A stretch of DNA of 64,000 nt from Haloarcula marismortui ATCC 43049 (GTDB lineage: Archaea > Halobacteriota > Halobacteria > Halobacteriales > Haloarculaceae), in assembly GCF_000011085.1 (NCBI RefSeq), contig NC_006396.1:2914001-2978000 (forward strand). Direction: 5' to 3'. The translations under genes were made by a program, and so were the position numbers. This document shows positions 8,762 through 17,812 of the stretch, in pieces. The notes under the pieces are model-generated. The model saw nothing but the letters and a program-made list of their open reading frames with translations, searched no databases and was not told where the DNA came from. How positions within the stretch are numbered: the stretch's first letter is position 1; each line of letters starts with the position of its first letter.

Positions 8762-9847
8762 TTAGAAGGTCCGAAGCTCGTCGAGTGTCGCCGCTGCGCT
8801 GCCGTCGGCAATCGCTTCACGGGCCTGTTCGAGGCCGTCCTGAATACTGTCGGCGTCCTCACGGGCATAGATGCGGAGGGCGGCGTTGAGCGCGACAGCA
8901 TCGGCAAAGCCGTCTTCGCGCTCGCCGGCCAGCACAGCCTCGGTTATCGCTGCCGACTCTTCGGCCACGTCGTCGACCTGCAGGTCCTCGCTCTCAATGT
9001 CCATCCCGTACTCGCCGGTGCGGATTTCGAAGTCTGCGATGTCCTCGTCGTCGGACTCCTCGCCGGTGACGGGCCATTCGGCCACGATTGTCTCGCCGGG
9101 GCGAACGTCGTCGTAGCCCTCCATTCCCTGGAAGAACAGGGCACGCTCGACGCTGCTGGTCTCGGACTGGGCGAGCGTTCGGACCATCTTCTTCGCGAAG
9201 GCCAGATGGTAGAAGCTGCCGAGATGCACACTGGCGTTGGCGGGGTTCGCAAGCGTCTCGACAGTGTTGACGAACGTCCGGACGCCCATGTTGTCGCGGC
9301 GCTCGAACAGGGCGTCGATGCCGGGGTTGAACTCGGGCTGGTAGTAGTAGCCGAAGCCGACCTCGTCGACCATATCGGCACTTTCGCTCGGCTCGATTTC
9401 GGTTCGGACGCCCAGTTCGTCTAACACGTGCTTGTAGGCGTCCTGCTTCTGCGTCGGGACGCGGTCGCCGGAGTGGACGACAACGGGCGTCCCGGCGGCG
9501 GCGGCGACGACACCTGCGCCGACGCCGAGAATCGCGGACCGGCCTTTGCCGTCGTAGTTGGCCCCGCAGTCGACAGGGTCAGCTTCTGGCGTAGCTGTCT
9601 CGACCGATTCCTCGGACATCACGTCGACATACGCACCCAGTTCCTCGGGGGTGTTGCGCTTCCAGCGGTTGGCGAGCCAGAACGCGCCAAGCGTCGTGTG
9701 GTCGGGTTCGTCGCCGAGGATGCGCTGGAACGCCTCCCGGGCCTGTGTGCGGGACATATCGTCAGCCGATTTGTGACCGGAGCCGACGACTTCCGTCATG
9801 AGTCGTTTGAGCGGCCATTCGCCGTACTCCCGGGTCGCTTGCGCCAT
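8762..9847 (-). CDS. TrpD-like glycosyltransferase family 3 protein (anthranilate phosphoribosyltransferase paralog)
   Basis: 361 aa, related to anthranilate phosphoribosyltransferase. The helical N-terminal domain (PLKRLMTEVVGSGHKSADDM) and the nucleoside-phosphorylase-like core are recognisable. The canonical phosphoribosyl-binding GTGGD segment reads DCGANYDGKGRSAILG instead, and the next conserved segment is AAAAGTPVVVHSGDRVPTQK. No other tryptophan gene is nearby. It is therefore better regarded as a TrpD2-type paralog of unknown substrate than as the biosynthetic TrpD. Confidence 0.75.
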   Translation of the reverse strand: MAQATREYGEWPLKRLMTEVVGSGHKSADDMSRTQAREAFQRILGDEPDHTTLGAFWLANRWKRNTPEELGAYVDVMSEESVETATPEADPVDCGANYDGKGRSAILGVGAGVVAAAAGTPVVVHSGDRVPTQKQDAYKHVLDELGVRTEIEPSESADMVDEVGFGYYYQPEFNPGIDALFERRDNMGVRTFVNTVETLANPANASVHLGSFYHLAFAKKMVRTLAQSETSSVERALFFQGMEGYDDVRPGETIVAEWPVTGEESDDEDIADFEIRTGEYGMDIESEDLQVDDVAEESAAITEAVLAGEREDGFADAVALNAALRIYAREDADSIQDGLEQAREAIADGSAAATLDELRTF

Positions 9848-9956
9848 GGAAACGTGTTCGGGCCAGAGTTCAAAAGCCCCTGCGTTTTGTTCTCAGTTTA
9901 TGAGAACTGACCGCCTTCCCGAAAGGGATACACGACTACACTCCTAATCGAATACA

Positions 9957-10994
9957 ATGAGTCTCCAGTCGGGCGAGTGGCGCGAGCAGATCGACGAGGT
10001 AGACGCTGCGCTCATCGATGAGTTCCAGAGTGACTTCCCGATTCAGGAACGCCCCTTCGAGGCCGTTGGTGATGCGCTGGGGGTCTCGGCGGGAACAGCA
10101 CTCGACCGGGTCAAAACGCTCCGTGACGACGGCATTTTCCGTCGGTTCGGTCCGGTTCTTAATCCGCCGGTCATCGGCTCTTCGACGCTGGCTGCTGTCA
10201 GTGCCCCCGAGGACCGGTTCGACGAGGTTGCCGAGATAATCAACGGGTACCGGCAGGTGAACCACAACTACGCTCGCGACCACGAGTGGAATATGTGGTT
10301 TGTTGTCACTGCAGGCTCCCGACAGCGACGCGACGAGATTCTGGCCGAGATTGAGGAGCGAACCGGCTGTTCGGTACTCGTCTTGCCGATGTTGACTGAC
10401 TACTACATCGATCTGGAGTTCCCGGTTGTCAACGGTGACCGGTTCGCCCGGGAGAGTCTGGAGACGACCGACGCCACTGCGACTCGAATAAGCGAAGATG
10501 CCGCCGCGGACCTCTCGGAACTGGACCGGCGATTATTGCTCGAAATCCAGAGTGGGTTCCCGCTCGTCGCAACGCCATACCGAGACGTGGCGGACGCTGT
10601 CGATGCCGACGTGTCCGAAGTACTCTCGGCTATCAAGCGACTCCAGCGAACCGGCTGTATCAAGCGCATCGGCTGTGTCGTGAATCACATCGTCACCGGG
10701 TTCGACAACAACTGCATGGTCGTCTGGGACGTGCCGGACGACGCCCTCGACGAGCGTGGGCAGGCAGTCGGCGAACTCCCCTATGTCACGCTCTGCTATC
10801 ACCGGCCACGCCGCCCGGAGCAGGACTGGCAGTACAACCTCTTTACAATGATCCACGGACGCGAAGCGGACATCGTGGACGAGAAGATAGACGAACTCGC
10901 GACTGACCACCTCCCGTACGACCACGGCCGGCTGTACTCGACGGAGACGCTGAAACAGACTGGGGCACGATACGACGACATCGTCGGCCAGTAA
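9957..10994 (+). CDS. ahbAB: Siroheme decarboxylase, AhbA-AhbB fusion (Lrp/AsnC-like fold)
   Basis: 345 aa made of two homologous halves, each with an AsnC/Lrp-type helix-turn-helix plus a ligand-binding domain. The N-half (1 to about 165) contains INGYRQVNHNYARDHEWNMW. The C-half (about 175-345) contains GELPYVTLCYHRPRRP and DWQYNLFTMIHG. These histidine/tyrosine segments are hallmarks of AhbA and AhbB, which decarboxylate siroheme to didecarboxysiroheme in the alternative heme pathway used by haloarchaea and methanogens. Automated annotation often calls such genes transcription regulators. In bacteria and methanogens the subunits are usually separate; here one chain carries both. Confidence 0.8.
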   Translation: MSLQSGEWREQIDEVDAALIDEFQSDFPIQERPFEAVGDALGVSAGTALDRVKTLRDDGIFRRFGPVLNPPVIGSSTLAAVSAPEDRFDEVAEIINGYRQVNHNYARDHEWNMWFVVTAGSRQRRDEILAEIEERTGCSVLVLPMLTDYYIDLEFPVVNGDRFARESLETTDATATRISEDAAADLSELDRRLLLEIQSGFPLVATPYRDVADAVDADVSEVLSAIKRLQRTGCIKRIGCVVNHIVTGFDNNCMVVWDVPDDALDERGQAVGELPYVTLCYHRPRRPEQDWQYNLFTMIHGREADIVDEKIDELATDHLPYDHGRLYSTETLKQTGARYDDIVGQ

Positions 10995-11067
10995 CCGTTC
11001 TCAATCAGGGTGTCCCGGGAACGGTGGCCGGAACCCTTTTGCAATTCTGCTGTAAATATGCTAGCTA

Positions 11068-11667
11068 ATGACAAAGGGTCGGCAAGTGACAATCCTCGTT
11101 GTCGACGACGAGCCAGCGGTGGCAGACGTGTACGCGGACCAGTTAGGGGAACGCTACACAGTCGAGACGGCATACAGTGGTGAGGCCGCCCTCTCGAAGC
11201 TGGACTCCGCAGTCGATGTTGTCCTGTTAGACCGGCGGATGCCGGACCTCTCCGGCGACGAGGTGCTGTCGGCGATCCGTGAGAAGCGCTACGATACGCG
11301 CGTGGCGATGGTGACCGCAGTAGACCCCGATTTTGATATCATCGAGATGCCCTTCGATGATTACGTCCTCAAACCAGTGTCGAAGGCGGACCTCTTCCAG
11401 ACAATCGAACAGTTGCTTCTGTACGCCGATTACGAGGAACGCCTGCGGGAATGCTACTCGCTCACGGCGAAATACGCTGCACTGGAATCATCGAAACCAC
11501 AGGCTGTCCTCGATGAGAGCGAGGAGTTCACTGCGCTGCGGGCCGAACTTGAGGAAGTCCGCGCGGAACTTGACGAACTCACGGATTCGTTCGACGCCAC
11601 GGACTTCGAATTGCTGTTTCGGAATTTCGAGACGGACGAGTCAATACCGGACAACACACAGTTTTGA
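11068..11667 (+). CDS. HalX-domain response regulator
   Basis: 199 aa. The receiver domain at residues 7 to about 120 has the acidic pair DDE (13-15) and phosphoacceptor D55 in VVLLDRRMPDLSG; the switch Thr and Lys are in MVTAVDP and YVLKPVSK. It is followed by a HalX coiled-coil domain (YEERLRECYSLTAKYAALES) that replaces any DNA-binding output. The role is signal relay from an unidentified histidine kinase. Three histidine kinases lie elsewhere in the window, but none is adjacent. Confidence 0.9.
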   Translation: MTKGRQVTILVVDDEPAVADVYADQLGERYTVETAYSGEAALSKLDSAVDVVLLDRRMPDLSGDEVLSAIREKRYDTRVAMVTAVDPDFDIIEMPFDDYVLKPVSKADLFQTIEQLLLYADYEERLRECYSLTAKYAALESSKPQAVLDESEEFTALRAELEEVRAELDELTDSFDATDFELLFRNFETDESIPDNTQF

Positions 11668-11754
11668 GCCGGGTCGGAGCGGTTGTTTCGGGACTCACGG
11701 CGACCCGCCCACCCTTTCGAAAGCACTAACCGATTCTCTTCCATAGGGAGGGCA

Positions 11755-12684
11755 ATGAGTCAACAACTCCCGGACGTGCAGGCGTCGAGTCCGGACGTAA
11801 CGGTCGGTCTCAATCGCGTCGGTGTGACGGGCGTCGAGAAACTCGTCAAACTGGGGCGTCGTGACCGCGACCCCATCGTACTCATGGCGGAGTTCGAAGT
11901 GTTCGTAGACCTGCCGTCCTGGCGAAAGGGTGCCGATATGTCCCGCAATATGGAGGTTATCGACGAGACGCTGGAAACCGCTGTCTCCGAGGAAGCCTAT
12001 CGGGTCGAGGATGTCTGTGGCGACGCCGCCGAACTCCTGCTTGAGAAGCACGATTACACGACGAAGGCGGAGGTTCGGATGGAAGCGGAGTACGTCACCC
12101 ACGAGTCCACGCCGGCGTCCGAAATGGCGACACAGTCGACTGCCGACATCATCGCCTCGGCGACAGCGACTGAAGACGGGACGAGCGAGGAAATCGGTGC
12201 TCGCGTCACCGGGATGACCGTCTGCCCGTGCTCACAGGGGATGTCAGCTTCCCGCGCCCGCGAGACGCTCAAGCAGCTAAACGTCGAAGACGATGTCATC
12301 GAGGAGTTCCTTGAAACCAATCCACAGGCCGGCCACTCACAGCGGGGCCACGCCACGCTCACCGTCCAGAGCGACGGCGCGCCCGAGGTCGACCTGAACG
12401 AACTCATCGAAGTCGCCCGCGATTCGATGAGCGCCCGCATCTACAACCTCGCGAAACGGCCCGACGAGGACCACATGACCTACGAGGCCCACAAGGACGC
12501 CAAGTTCGTCGAGGACTGCGTTCGCGCGCTTGCCGAGGGCGTCGTCAACACGTTCCCGGACCTGCCGGACGACGCCGTCGTGACGATGAAACAGTCCAAC
12601 GACGAGTCTATCCACCAGCACAACGCCCACGCAGAGCGCGTGGCACAGTTGGACGATCTGCGGCAGGAAGTCAGCGAGGACTGA
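11755..12684 (+). CDS. mptA: GTP cyclohydrolase MptA (FolE2 family)
   Basis: 309 aa. Archaeal type IB GTP cyclohydrolase that converts GTP to 7,8-dihydroneopterin 2',3'-cyclic phosphate, the first step in tetrahydromethanopterin/folate-type pterin synthesis. Diagnostic segments are [18 protein letters not shown] (about 155-172, metal/catalytic Cys), [14 protein letters not shown] and [19 protein letters not shown] near the C-terminus. ATG 11755 is preceded by GGGAGGGCA, a clear ribosome-binding site; an in-frame extension to 11683 lacks family similarity. Confidence 0.92.
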   Translation: MSQQLPDVQASSPDVTVGLNRVGVTGVEKLVKLGRRDRDPIVLMAEFEVFVDLPSWRKGADMSRNMEVIDETLETAVSEEAYRVEDVCGDAAELLLEKHDYTTKAEVRMEAEYVTHESTPASEMATQSTADIIASATATEDGTSEEIGARVTGMTVCPCSQGMSASRARETLKQLNVEDDVIEEFLETNPQAGHSQRGHATLTVQSDGAPEVDLNELIEVARDSMSARIYNLAKRPDEDHMTYEAHKDAKFVEDCVRALAEGVVNTFPDLPDDAVVTMKQSNDESIHQHNAHAERVAQLDDLRQEVSED

Positions 12685-12821
12685 GCGCAGCGAAGTCCTC
12701 GGAATGTTGAGCGGGGAGCACAGCGATCCGCGAAACCGCAGAAATTTTTGAGCGGAGCAGTTCACAACAGTACGGACGCCGTTTGCGACTCGATTTCCTC
12801 TCACCTGTTCCGGCGGTCCAA

Positions 12822-13634
12822 CTATGGCGGGCCGACCGGTTTCGCTTCGGCCCAGTGTTCTTCGAACGCCTGGCTGATATCGGCAGTGAAATCGGAGTCT
12901 TTCATGTCGATGACGCCAAAGGTTTCCTCGCGGCCCAGCGGGTGTGGGACCTCGATACAGACTTCGACGCCGTCGAGTAGCTCGAACGTGGTCCTGATGT
13001 TCGGGCTGGCGCGGGCGCTGTAGTTGTCGTAGTGGAAGAGGCGCTCGTAGTACTCACGGTTGGCCTCCTCAGGAAGGCTTTCGAACAGATCCGGTCGGAC
13101 GAGCAGGGACACTTCCACACCGCGCTCTAACGCCGCTTCGAGTTCGTCGACGATCCGCTCGGTGCCGGAGAGGATATCGACCTGTCGAGCGGGTGCCGAG
13201 CCGACCATGATAATCTCGTCGTCGGCGGCGGCTAGCCGCTCAAGCAACAGGTCAAGCGAGTTATCGGGGCCGACGGCGGCCGTCCAGAACGGTTCCTCGA
13301 CGGGGTCTGCCGACTCCAGCTGTGACGAGAGGTCGTCAACGATTTCCTCGTACTGGCCGACCTTTTCCTGGAGTTCGCGCTTCTTGTCTTCGAGCAGGCG
13401 GTCGAGGGCCGTGTCGGGCTCGACGGCGACGTATTTTTTCGGTCTGCTGGCGGTCTGGCTGCGGACGAGATTGTACGTTTCGAGGCTGTTGAGCACGTCG
13501 TAGATGCGGCCCATCGGAACGTCACTGGCCCGTGATAGTTCCTTGGCCGTTGTCGGTCCCGTTTCCAGCAGTGACCGGTATGCTCTGGCTTCATATTCGG
13601 AAAGTCCGAGATCTCTGAGACTGGACATACCCAT
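12822..13634 (-). CDS. TrmB family sugar-type transcriptional regulator
   Basis: 270 aa. An N-terminal winged helix (LRDLGLSEYEARAYRSLLETGPTTAKELSRASDVPMGRIYDVL, about 5-48) is followed by a coiled coil and a C-terminal TrmB effector-binding domain of phospholipase-D-like fold (about 110-265). Haloarchaeal TrmB paralogs are global or local sensors of sugars; the ligand here is unknown. Met 13628 (MSSLRDLG) is an equally good start. It is transcribed alone; the 137-bp gap to mptA holds no gene. Confidence 0.88.
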   Translation of the reverse strand: MGMSSLRDLGLSEYEARAYRSLLETGPTTAKELSRASDVPMGRIYDVLNSLETYNLVRSQTASRPKKYVAVEPDTALDRLLEDKKRELQEKVGQYEEIVDDLSSQLESADPVEEPFWTAAVGPDNSLDLLLERLAAADDEIIMVGSAPARQVDILSGTERIVDELEAALERGVEVSLLVRPDLFESLPEEANREYYERLFHYDNYSARASPNIRTTFELLDGVEVCIEVPHPLGREETFGVIDMKDSDFTADISQAFEEHWAEAKPVGPP

Positions 13635-13704
13635 ACATCAGGGTACGTGTGCAAAAACTTGTCGGGGGTTTACCGTTTGTCCACGTTTGCTGTCGTTGTT
13701 CATG

Positions 13705-15318
13705 TCAGCGGTCGCCAGTTAGTGCGGCTTCGAGTTCGGCCGGCGTCGTCCCCTCGGCGACAATTGCGTCCCCGTCGAGGAGTCGCGCCGTGCCGTCGCC
13801 GTCCGGCTCCGGGACGACGGTGGTCTCGTGGTCGGCCAGCCGAAGTGCCGCGCGGTGGAGGTCCGTTCCCGCTTCGGCCCCGACGGTGAGCGTCTGGGGT
13901 TGCTGAAGGCGGGCCGCGACGCCGGCGTAGCCGGCCACCTCGACGCCCATCCGTTCTGCTGCGCCGGCGAAGGACTCGACGGCTGAAAGCGCCGCGTTGC
14001 GGTATCGGTCCTCGCCGGTGAGTGCCGCGAGGTCGACAAGGGCGTCAGCCAGTTCCACTGTCGCGTCGAGCGGATGGAGCGAGCGGGTACACAGCCCTGC
14101 GCCGCTGTCGGGACCGTCCCGGAACGCGCCGTCATCTTGCTGGCGGTTTTCGATGGTCCAGTCGGCGATAGCCTTGGCCGGCCCCGGTTCACCGAGGACC
14201 TGCCAGCTCGTCGTCAGGCCCTGGAGGAGCTGGGCCTGGTCAAGCAGCAGACCGGTATCGCTGTCCGCGCCGTCGTAGTGGGCGACCTCGCCGCCGTCGA
14301 CAAGCGATTCACAGACGGCGTCTCGCGCGCGACTGGCGTACTGCTGTGCGCGCTCGTCGTCGGTGTAAGCTGCGACCCACAGCAGGGCATCGATAGCGAG
14401 GCCGTTGCGGTCTGCGAACACTGTCTCGTCGACGTTCGGCGACACGGTCCCTTCGCGCTCTGTCGGCTCCAGCCGGTAGTACTCGTCCGAGCCGGCTTGG
14501 CTCGCGGCGAACGCGTCGCCGGCCCACAGCGTCGTCGTGAGGTAGTCGACGGTCCGCTGGGCGGCGTCCCGGTACGCCTCAGTCCCAGTGTACCGGTAGC
14601 CGTGAGCGAAGGCCCGGACTAGGGCAGCGTTCTCGTCCAGTAGCTTCTCACGCCGGGGGTTCCCCCAGCTGCGCTCTGTCGAGTACCGGAAGAAGCCACC
14701 GTCGTAGGTGTCGAGCAGGTGTGTCCGAATCGCTTCGAGTGTCCGGGTGGCCTGGTCCCGCGCTCGGACAAGGGCGAACTCTACGGTCCGCGGCAGCGGG
14801 AACTTCACGTCGGTTCCCCAGCCGCCGAACTCGTCGTCGAACGCGCCAAGCAACTGTTCGACCATGTGTTCCTCGATGCGCGGCCGGAGTTCGCCAGCCG
14901 GCGGCGATTCGTCCTGTAGCTGCCGGGGAATCGAGCCCGCCGCCGCGCCCTGGGCGTCCCACGACTCCCGGACGGAGTCCAGAATACCGCGGAACCCGTC
15001 CGGCCCGAGGAACGTCGCGCCGGTGATGACCTCGCCCTCAGGAGTCAGGAACACCGTCGACGGGAATCCACCCATCGTGTACCGCTCCCGGACGCGTGGG
15101 TTCCGGTCGGCGTCAACGCGGACCGGGACGAACCCGTCGTTGATGTTGGCCGCGATGCGGGGCTCGCCATACGTGCCTCGGTCCATCGCCCGGCACTCGG
15201 CGCTCCACGGAACCGTCAGCGCCAGCAGTACCGGCTTCCCCGACTCGGCGGCGTCCTCGAACGGGGCTGTGCCCCACTCGCGCCACTCGACCTTCGTGTC
15301 GCGTGCGTATTCGTCCAT
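13705..15318 (-). CDS. DUF255/thioredoxin-fold protein with six-hairpin-type C-terminal domain (YyaL/SSP411 family)
   Basis: 537 aa. The N-terminal 110 residues form a thioredoxin-like domain (KPVLLALTVPWSAECRAMDRGTY and GGFPSTVFLTPEGEVI with the cis-Pro). The rest is an alpha/alpha-toroid domain (DEFGGWGTDVKFP, YDGGFFRYSTERSWGNPRREKLLDENA). Close family members carry SxCHWCHxM; here only one cysteine remains (SAECRAM), so thioredoxin redox chemistry is unlikely. I start it at 15318; the frame is open upstream but that part lies antisense to the P450 gene. Function is unproven. Confidence 0.8.
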   Translation of the reverse strand: MDEYARDTKVEWREWGTAPFEDAAESGKPVLLALTVPWSAECRAMDRGTYGEPRIAANINDGFVPVRVDADRNPRVRERYTMGGFPSTVFLTPEGEVITGATFLGPDGFRGILDSVRESWDAQGAAAGSIPRQLQDESPPAGELRPRIEEHMVEQLLGAFDDEFGGWGTDVKFPLPRTVEFALVRARDQATRTLEAIRTHLLDTYDGGFFRYSTERSWGNPRREKLLDENAALVRAFAHGYRYTGTEAYRDAAQRTVDYLTTTLWAGDAFAASQAGSDEYYRLEPTEREGTVSPNVDETVFADRNGLAIDALLWVAAYTDDERAQQYASRARDAVCESLVDGGEVAHYDGADSDTGLLLDQAQLLQGLTTSWQVLGEPGPAKAIADWTIENRQQDDGAFRDGPDSGAGLCTRSLHPLDATVELADALVDLAALTGEDRYRNAALSAVESFAGAAERMGVEVAGYAGVAARLQQPQTLTVGAEAGTDLHRAALRLADHETTVVPEPDGDGTARLLDGDAIVAEGTTPAELEAALTGDR

Positions 15319-15399
15319 ACCGGGTGTGGGCGGTGGGCGTACAAAGGCCCTCTCACTCTCGGCGAAAGACCGATTGGCGGCGCGGTCCAAGCGTGGGCG

Positions 15400-16776
15400 A
15401 TGGATACCCAGCAGGCGATTCGCGAAACGCCGGAACCGGTCACACCGGGCGACCGGCCACCCCGTCTCGGTCGCGTCCCGTTCGTCGACAACACCGCCGC
15501 GATGTTGCGTGACCCGCTGGGGTTCTATGACCGCGCCGGGGCCCACGAGGCCGACATGGTGGGGTACAGCGTTGCCGGGACGACGGGCTGTTTCGTCTGC
15601 CATCCCGACCTCGTCGAGCAGGTGCTTGTGACCGACGCCGATGTATACGAGAAGGGACAACTGCTTCAGGATACCCTCGGCCAGTTTATCGGCGAGGGGC
15701 TGTTCCTGCTGGAAGGCGAGGAGTGGCAACAACAGCGGACGGCGCTCCAGCCGGCGTTCTACCGGGAACGCATCGCCGCCTACGGCGACACGATGACAGA
15801 GTTTGCCGACCGAGCAGCAGCGGGCTGGAGCGACGGCCAGCGCATCGATGTCCTCCCACACATGCAGTCGCTGACGCTGAACATTCTCGGCAAGACGCTG
15901 CTAGACGTGGATATCGAGACGACTGCTGACGCGCTGGAACCGCTACTCGACGCGCTACGTACGCGACTGGACCCGCGGTCGCTGTCGGCGTACCTCCCGC
16001 TGTGGGTCCCGACGGCGACGAACCGCGCCGTCACTAATTCGCTGGCCGAGTTCCAGTCCACGCTCGACGACGTTATCGCCGCCCGTCAGCGTGAAGACGA
16101 GCACGCCCGCGAGGCACGCGACGACGTACTCTCCCTGCTGCTTTCGCTCGACGACGAGACGATGGACCGCGAGCGACTGGGTCACCAGCTCCTGACGTTT
16201 CTGGTCGCCGGTCACGACACGACGGCGCTGACGCTCACCTACGCCTGGTTCTTGCTGGCAAATAATCCGAAGCGCCAGCAGCGCCTGCACGACGAACTCG
16301 ACGCGACGCTGGGGGAGCGCCAGCCGACGCCCGAGGACCTGTTCGAACTGCCGTATCTCGATGCCGTGCTGAATGAAGTCCTGCGGCTGTACCCGCCCGC
16401 GTTCACGGTGTTTCGCCAGCCGACGGAGCCGGTGACCCTCGGCGGCTACGAGCTCTCGACGGACGCCCAGCTCACTCTCCCGCAGTGGCTCGTCCACCGG
16501 GACGACCGGTGGTACGACGCACCCGACGCCTTCCGCCCCGAACGGTGGGACGACGACCTCGAAGCGTCGCTCCCGGACTACGCCTACTATCCCTTCGGCG
16601 GCGGTCCGCGCCACTGTATCGGGATGCGCTTTGCCCGGATGGAGGCCAAACTCGCCTTGGCAACCATCGCCCAACAGTACGCCGTCGAAGCAGTCACCGA
16701 ACCGCCGCTGTCGCTGGCGATGCAGATTACACTGAGTCCCACAGCACCGGTCGAAGTCCGACTGCGGGAACGCTGA
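15400..16776 (+). CDS. Cytochrome P450
   Basis: 458 aa soluble heme monooxygenase. It shows the oxygen-binding I-helix AGHDTTALT (about 269), the ExxR motif in NEVLRLYPP (about 324), the PERW segment and the heme loop FGGGPRHCIG with proximal cysteine at about 405. The architecture resembles archaeal CYP174-type and bacterial fatty-acid or terpenoid P450s; the substrate cannot be read from the sequence. It is divergent from the DUF255 gene, 81 bp away. A 3Fe-4S ferredoxin 9 kb upstream could be a redox partner, but nothing links them. Confidence 0.93.
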   Translation: MDTQQAIRETPEPVTPGDRPPRLGRVPFVDNTAAMLRDPLGFYDRAGAHEADMVGYSVAGTTGCFVCHPDLVEQVLVTDADVYEKGQLLQDTLGQFIGEGLFLLEGEEWQQQRTALQPAFYRERIAAYGDTMTEFADRAAAGWSDGQRIDVLPHMQSLTLNILGKTLLDVDIETTADALEPLLDALRTRLDPRSLSAYLPLWVPTATNRAVTNSLAEFQSTLDDVIAARQREDEHAREARDDVLSLLLSLDDETMDRERLGHQLLTFLVAGHDTTALTLTYAWFLLANNPKRQQRLHDELDATLGERQPTPEDLFELPYLDAVLNEVLRLYPPAFTVFRQPTEPVTLGGYELSTDAQLTLPQWLVHRDDRWYDAPDAFRPERWDDDLEASLPDYAYYPFGGGPRHCIGMRFARMEAKLALATIAQQYAVEAVTEPPLSLAMQITLSPTAPVEVRLRER

Positions 16777-16849
16777 CCCGCTACGCCGGCGGTCGACAGC
16801 TCGGTCCTGCTCTCGAAAGGCGTTTGGGGGCGGGCCTGCAAGCAGTCGT

Positions 16850-17407
16850 ATGCTCCGGGTCATCGGGCTATTGCTGCTCATCCCGCTGTTCGACATCGTG
16901 TTACTGGTGACGGTCGCGATACCGTTCCTCGGCTCGCTCGTGACGGTCGCCCTCGTCGTTCTGACGGCGCTGGTTGGCATGCTGCTGGTCCGCGCCGAAG
17001 GCCGTGCGACGCTTCGGAAGATACAACAGCGGCTCGCCGTCGGCGAACTCCCGACCGACGAACTCATCGACGGCGGCCTCCTTATCGCCGCTGGCGCGTT
17101 CTTCCTCACCCCCGGCCTAGTGACGGACTTCGTTGGCCTCCTGCTCGCGGTGCCGTTCACCCGGTACCCCGTCCGCGCTGCCACGCGCCGCTGGGTCGTC
17201 CGGCCCTACATCGATGCCAAGACCAGCGGTTTCGCCAGCGGCCAGGTGTACGTCGGCGGGTTCCCTAACGACGAGAACGGCCCGGCCGGCCCCGGTGCGA
17301 CCGGTCCAGATGGCGGCCCCAGTTCGGGGTCCGGTTCCGGCTCCGGCACCTCCTTCGACCCCACCGAAGCCACTGACGTCGACTTCGACGATAGCGACGA
17401 AAACTGA
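16850..17407 (+). CDS. FxsA family membrane protein
   Basis: 185 aa. FxsA core: hydrophobic segments at about 3-20, 24-48 and 78-105, with LLLLIPLFDIVLLV, a short amphipathic loop (EGRATLRKIQQRLAVGELPTDELIDG) and AGAFFLTPGLVTDFVGLLL. The C-terminal tail is Gly/Ser/Asp-rich and probably cytoplasmic. E. coli FxsA modulates phage exclusion, but the general role is unknown. It ends just upstream of tRNA-Ile. Confidence 0.85.
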   Translation: MLRVIGLLLLIPLFDIVLLVTVAIPFLGSLVTVALVVLTALVGMLLVRAEGRATLRKIQQRLAVGELPTDELIDGGLLIAAGAFFLTPGLVTDFVGLLLAVPFTRYPVRAATRRWVVRPYIDAKTSGFASGQVYVGGFPNDENGPAGPGATGPDGGPSSGSGSGSGTSFDPTEATDVDFDDSDEN

Positions 17408-17456
17408 AGCCCTGACGCGGTTTCACATCCCTAACCGGCCGCGAAACGTTACCCTT

Positions 17457-17463
17457 TTCAATA
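17457..17463 (+). promoter_or_regulatory. Candidate TATA-like element for tRNA-Ile
   Basis: TTTCAATA-like sequence about 26-32 bp upstream of the tRNA 5' end, where haloarchaeal tRNA genes carry their box A. It is weak, and no BRE was scored. Confidence 0.35.
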
Positions 17464-17488
17464 CCCCTCGGGTACAAAAGAATGCGTT

Positions 17489-17562
17489 GGGCCAATAGCT
17501 CAATCAGGTTGAGCGCTCGGCTGATAACCGGGAGGTTCGCGGTTCAAATCCGCGTTGGCCCA
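17489..17562 (+). tRNA. tRNA-Ile (GAU)
   Basis: Complete cloverleaf of 74 nt. The acceptor GGGCCAA pairs with TTGGCCC. The D-arm is GCTC...GAGC, the anticodon stem CTCGG/CCGGG encloses the loop CTGATAA with anticodon GAT, and the T-arm CGCGG/CCGCG encloses TTCAAAT. The discriminator is A. CCA is not encoded and there is no intron. Confidence 0.96.
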
Positions 17563-17590
17563 TACCGAGTTCTTCCCGTTGTTGGCTTTA

Positions 17591-17792
17591 CCGAAACCGG
17601 AGCTACAGCGCTGTAGTTCGCTGATTTCGGCGGAATTGAAAAGTGCCGTTGAAGGAAGTATTTATCAACTCGCAAGGGAACCTTGCGGACCCTGCCGCCG
17701 TCTGGCGTTTACTACGGCTCAGGCTGTTATCACGGGTGAGCCTGCCTTCGCGGTTCCGACCGGCAAAAACACACCCGGAAGGCTTTCCTTCC
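17591..17792 (+). other. Hairpin-rich spacer between tRNA-Ile and lipoprotein gene (possible non-coding RNA or leader)
   Basis: Several strong inverted repeats occur in about 200 bp. The palindrome CTACAGCGCTGTAG (17603-17616) is nested inside CCGAAA/TTTCGG (17591-17630). CGCAAGG-GAA-CCTTGCG lies at 17671-17687, GGCTCA/TGAGCC at 17716-17742 and GGAAGG-CTTT-CCTTCC at 17777-17792. A TATA-like GTATTTATC lies at 17658-17666. The first repeat may end the tRNA transcript. The others could be the folded leader of the lipoprotein mRNA or a small RNA. Confidence 0.4.
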
Positions 17793-17812
17793 AGTTGTCT
17801 GTCAGTAGCTGT

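Noticed and set aside
15319..15861. N-terminal extension of the DUF255 protein
   Set aside because: It is antisense to the P450 gene and does not resemble the family.
17671..17762. Possible second tRNA in the hairpin-rich spacer
   Set aside because: Outer stem GGAACC/GGTTCC looked acceptor-like, but there is no proper T-loop, D-loop or anticodon arm.
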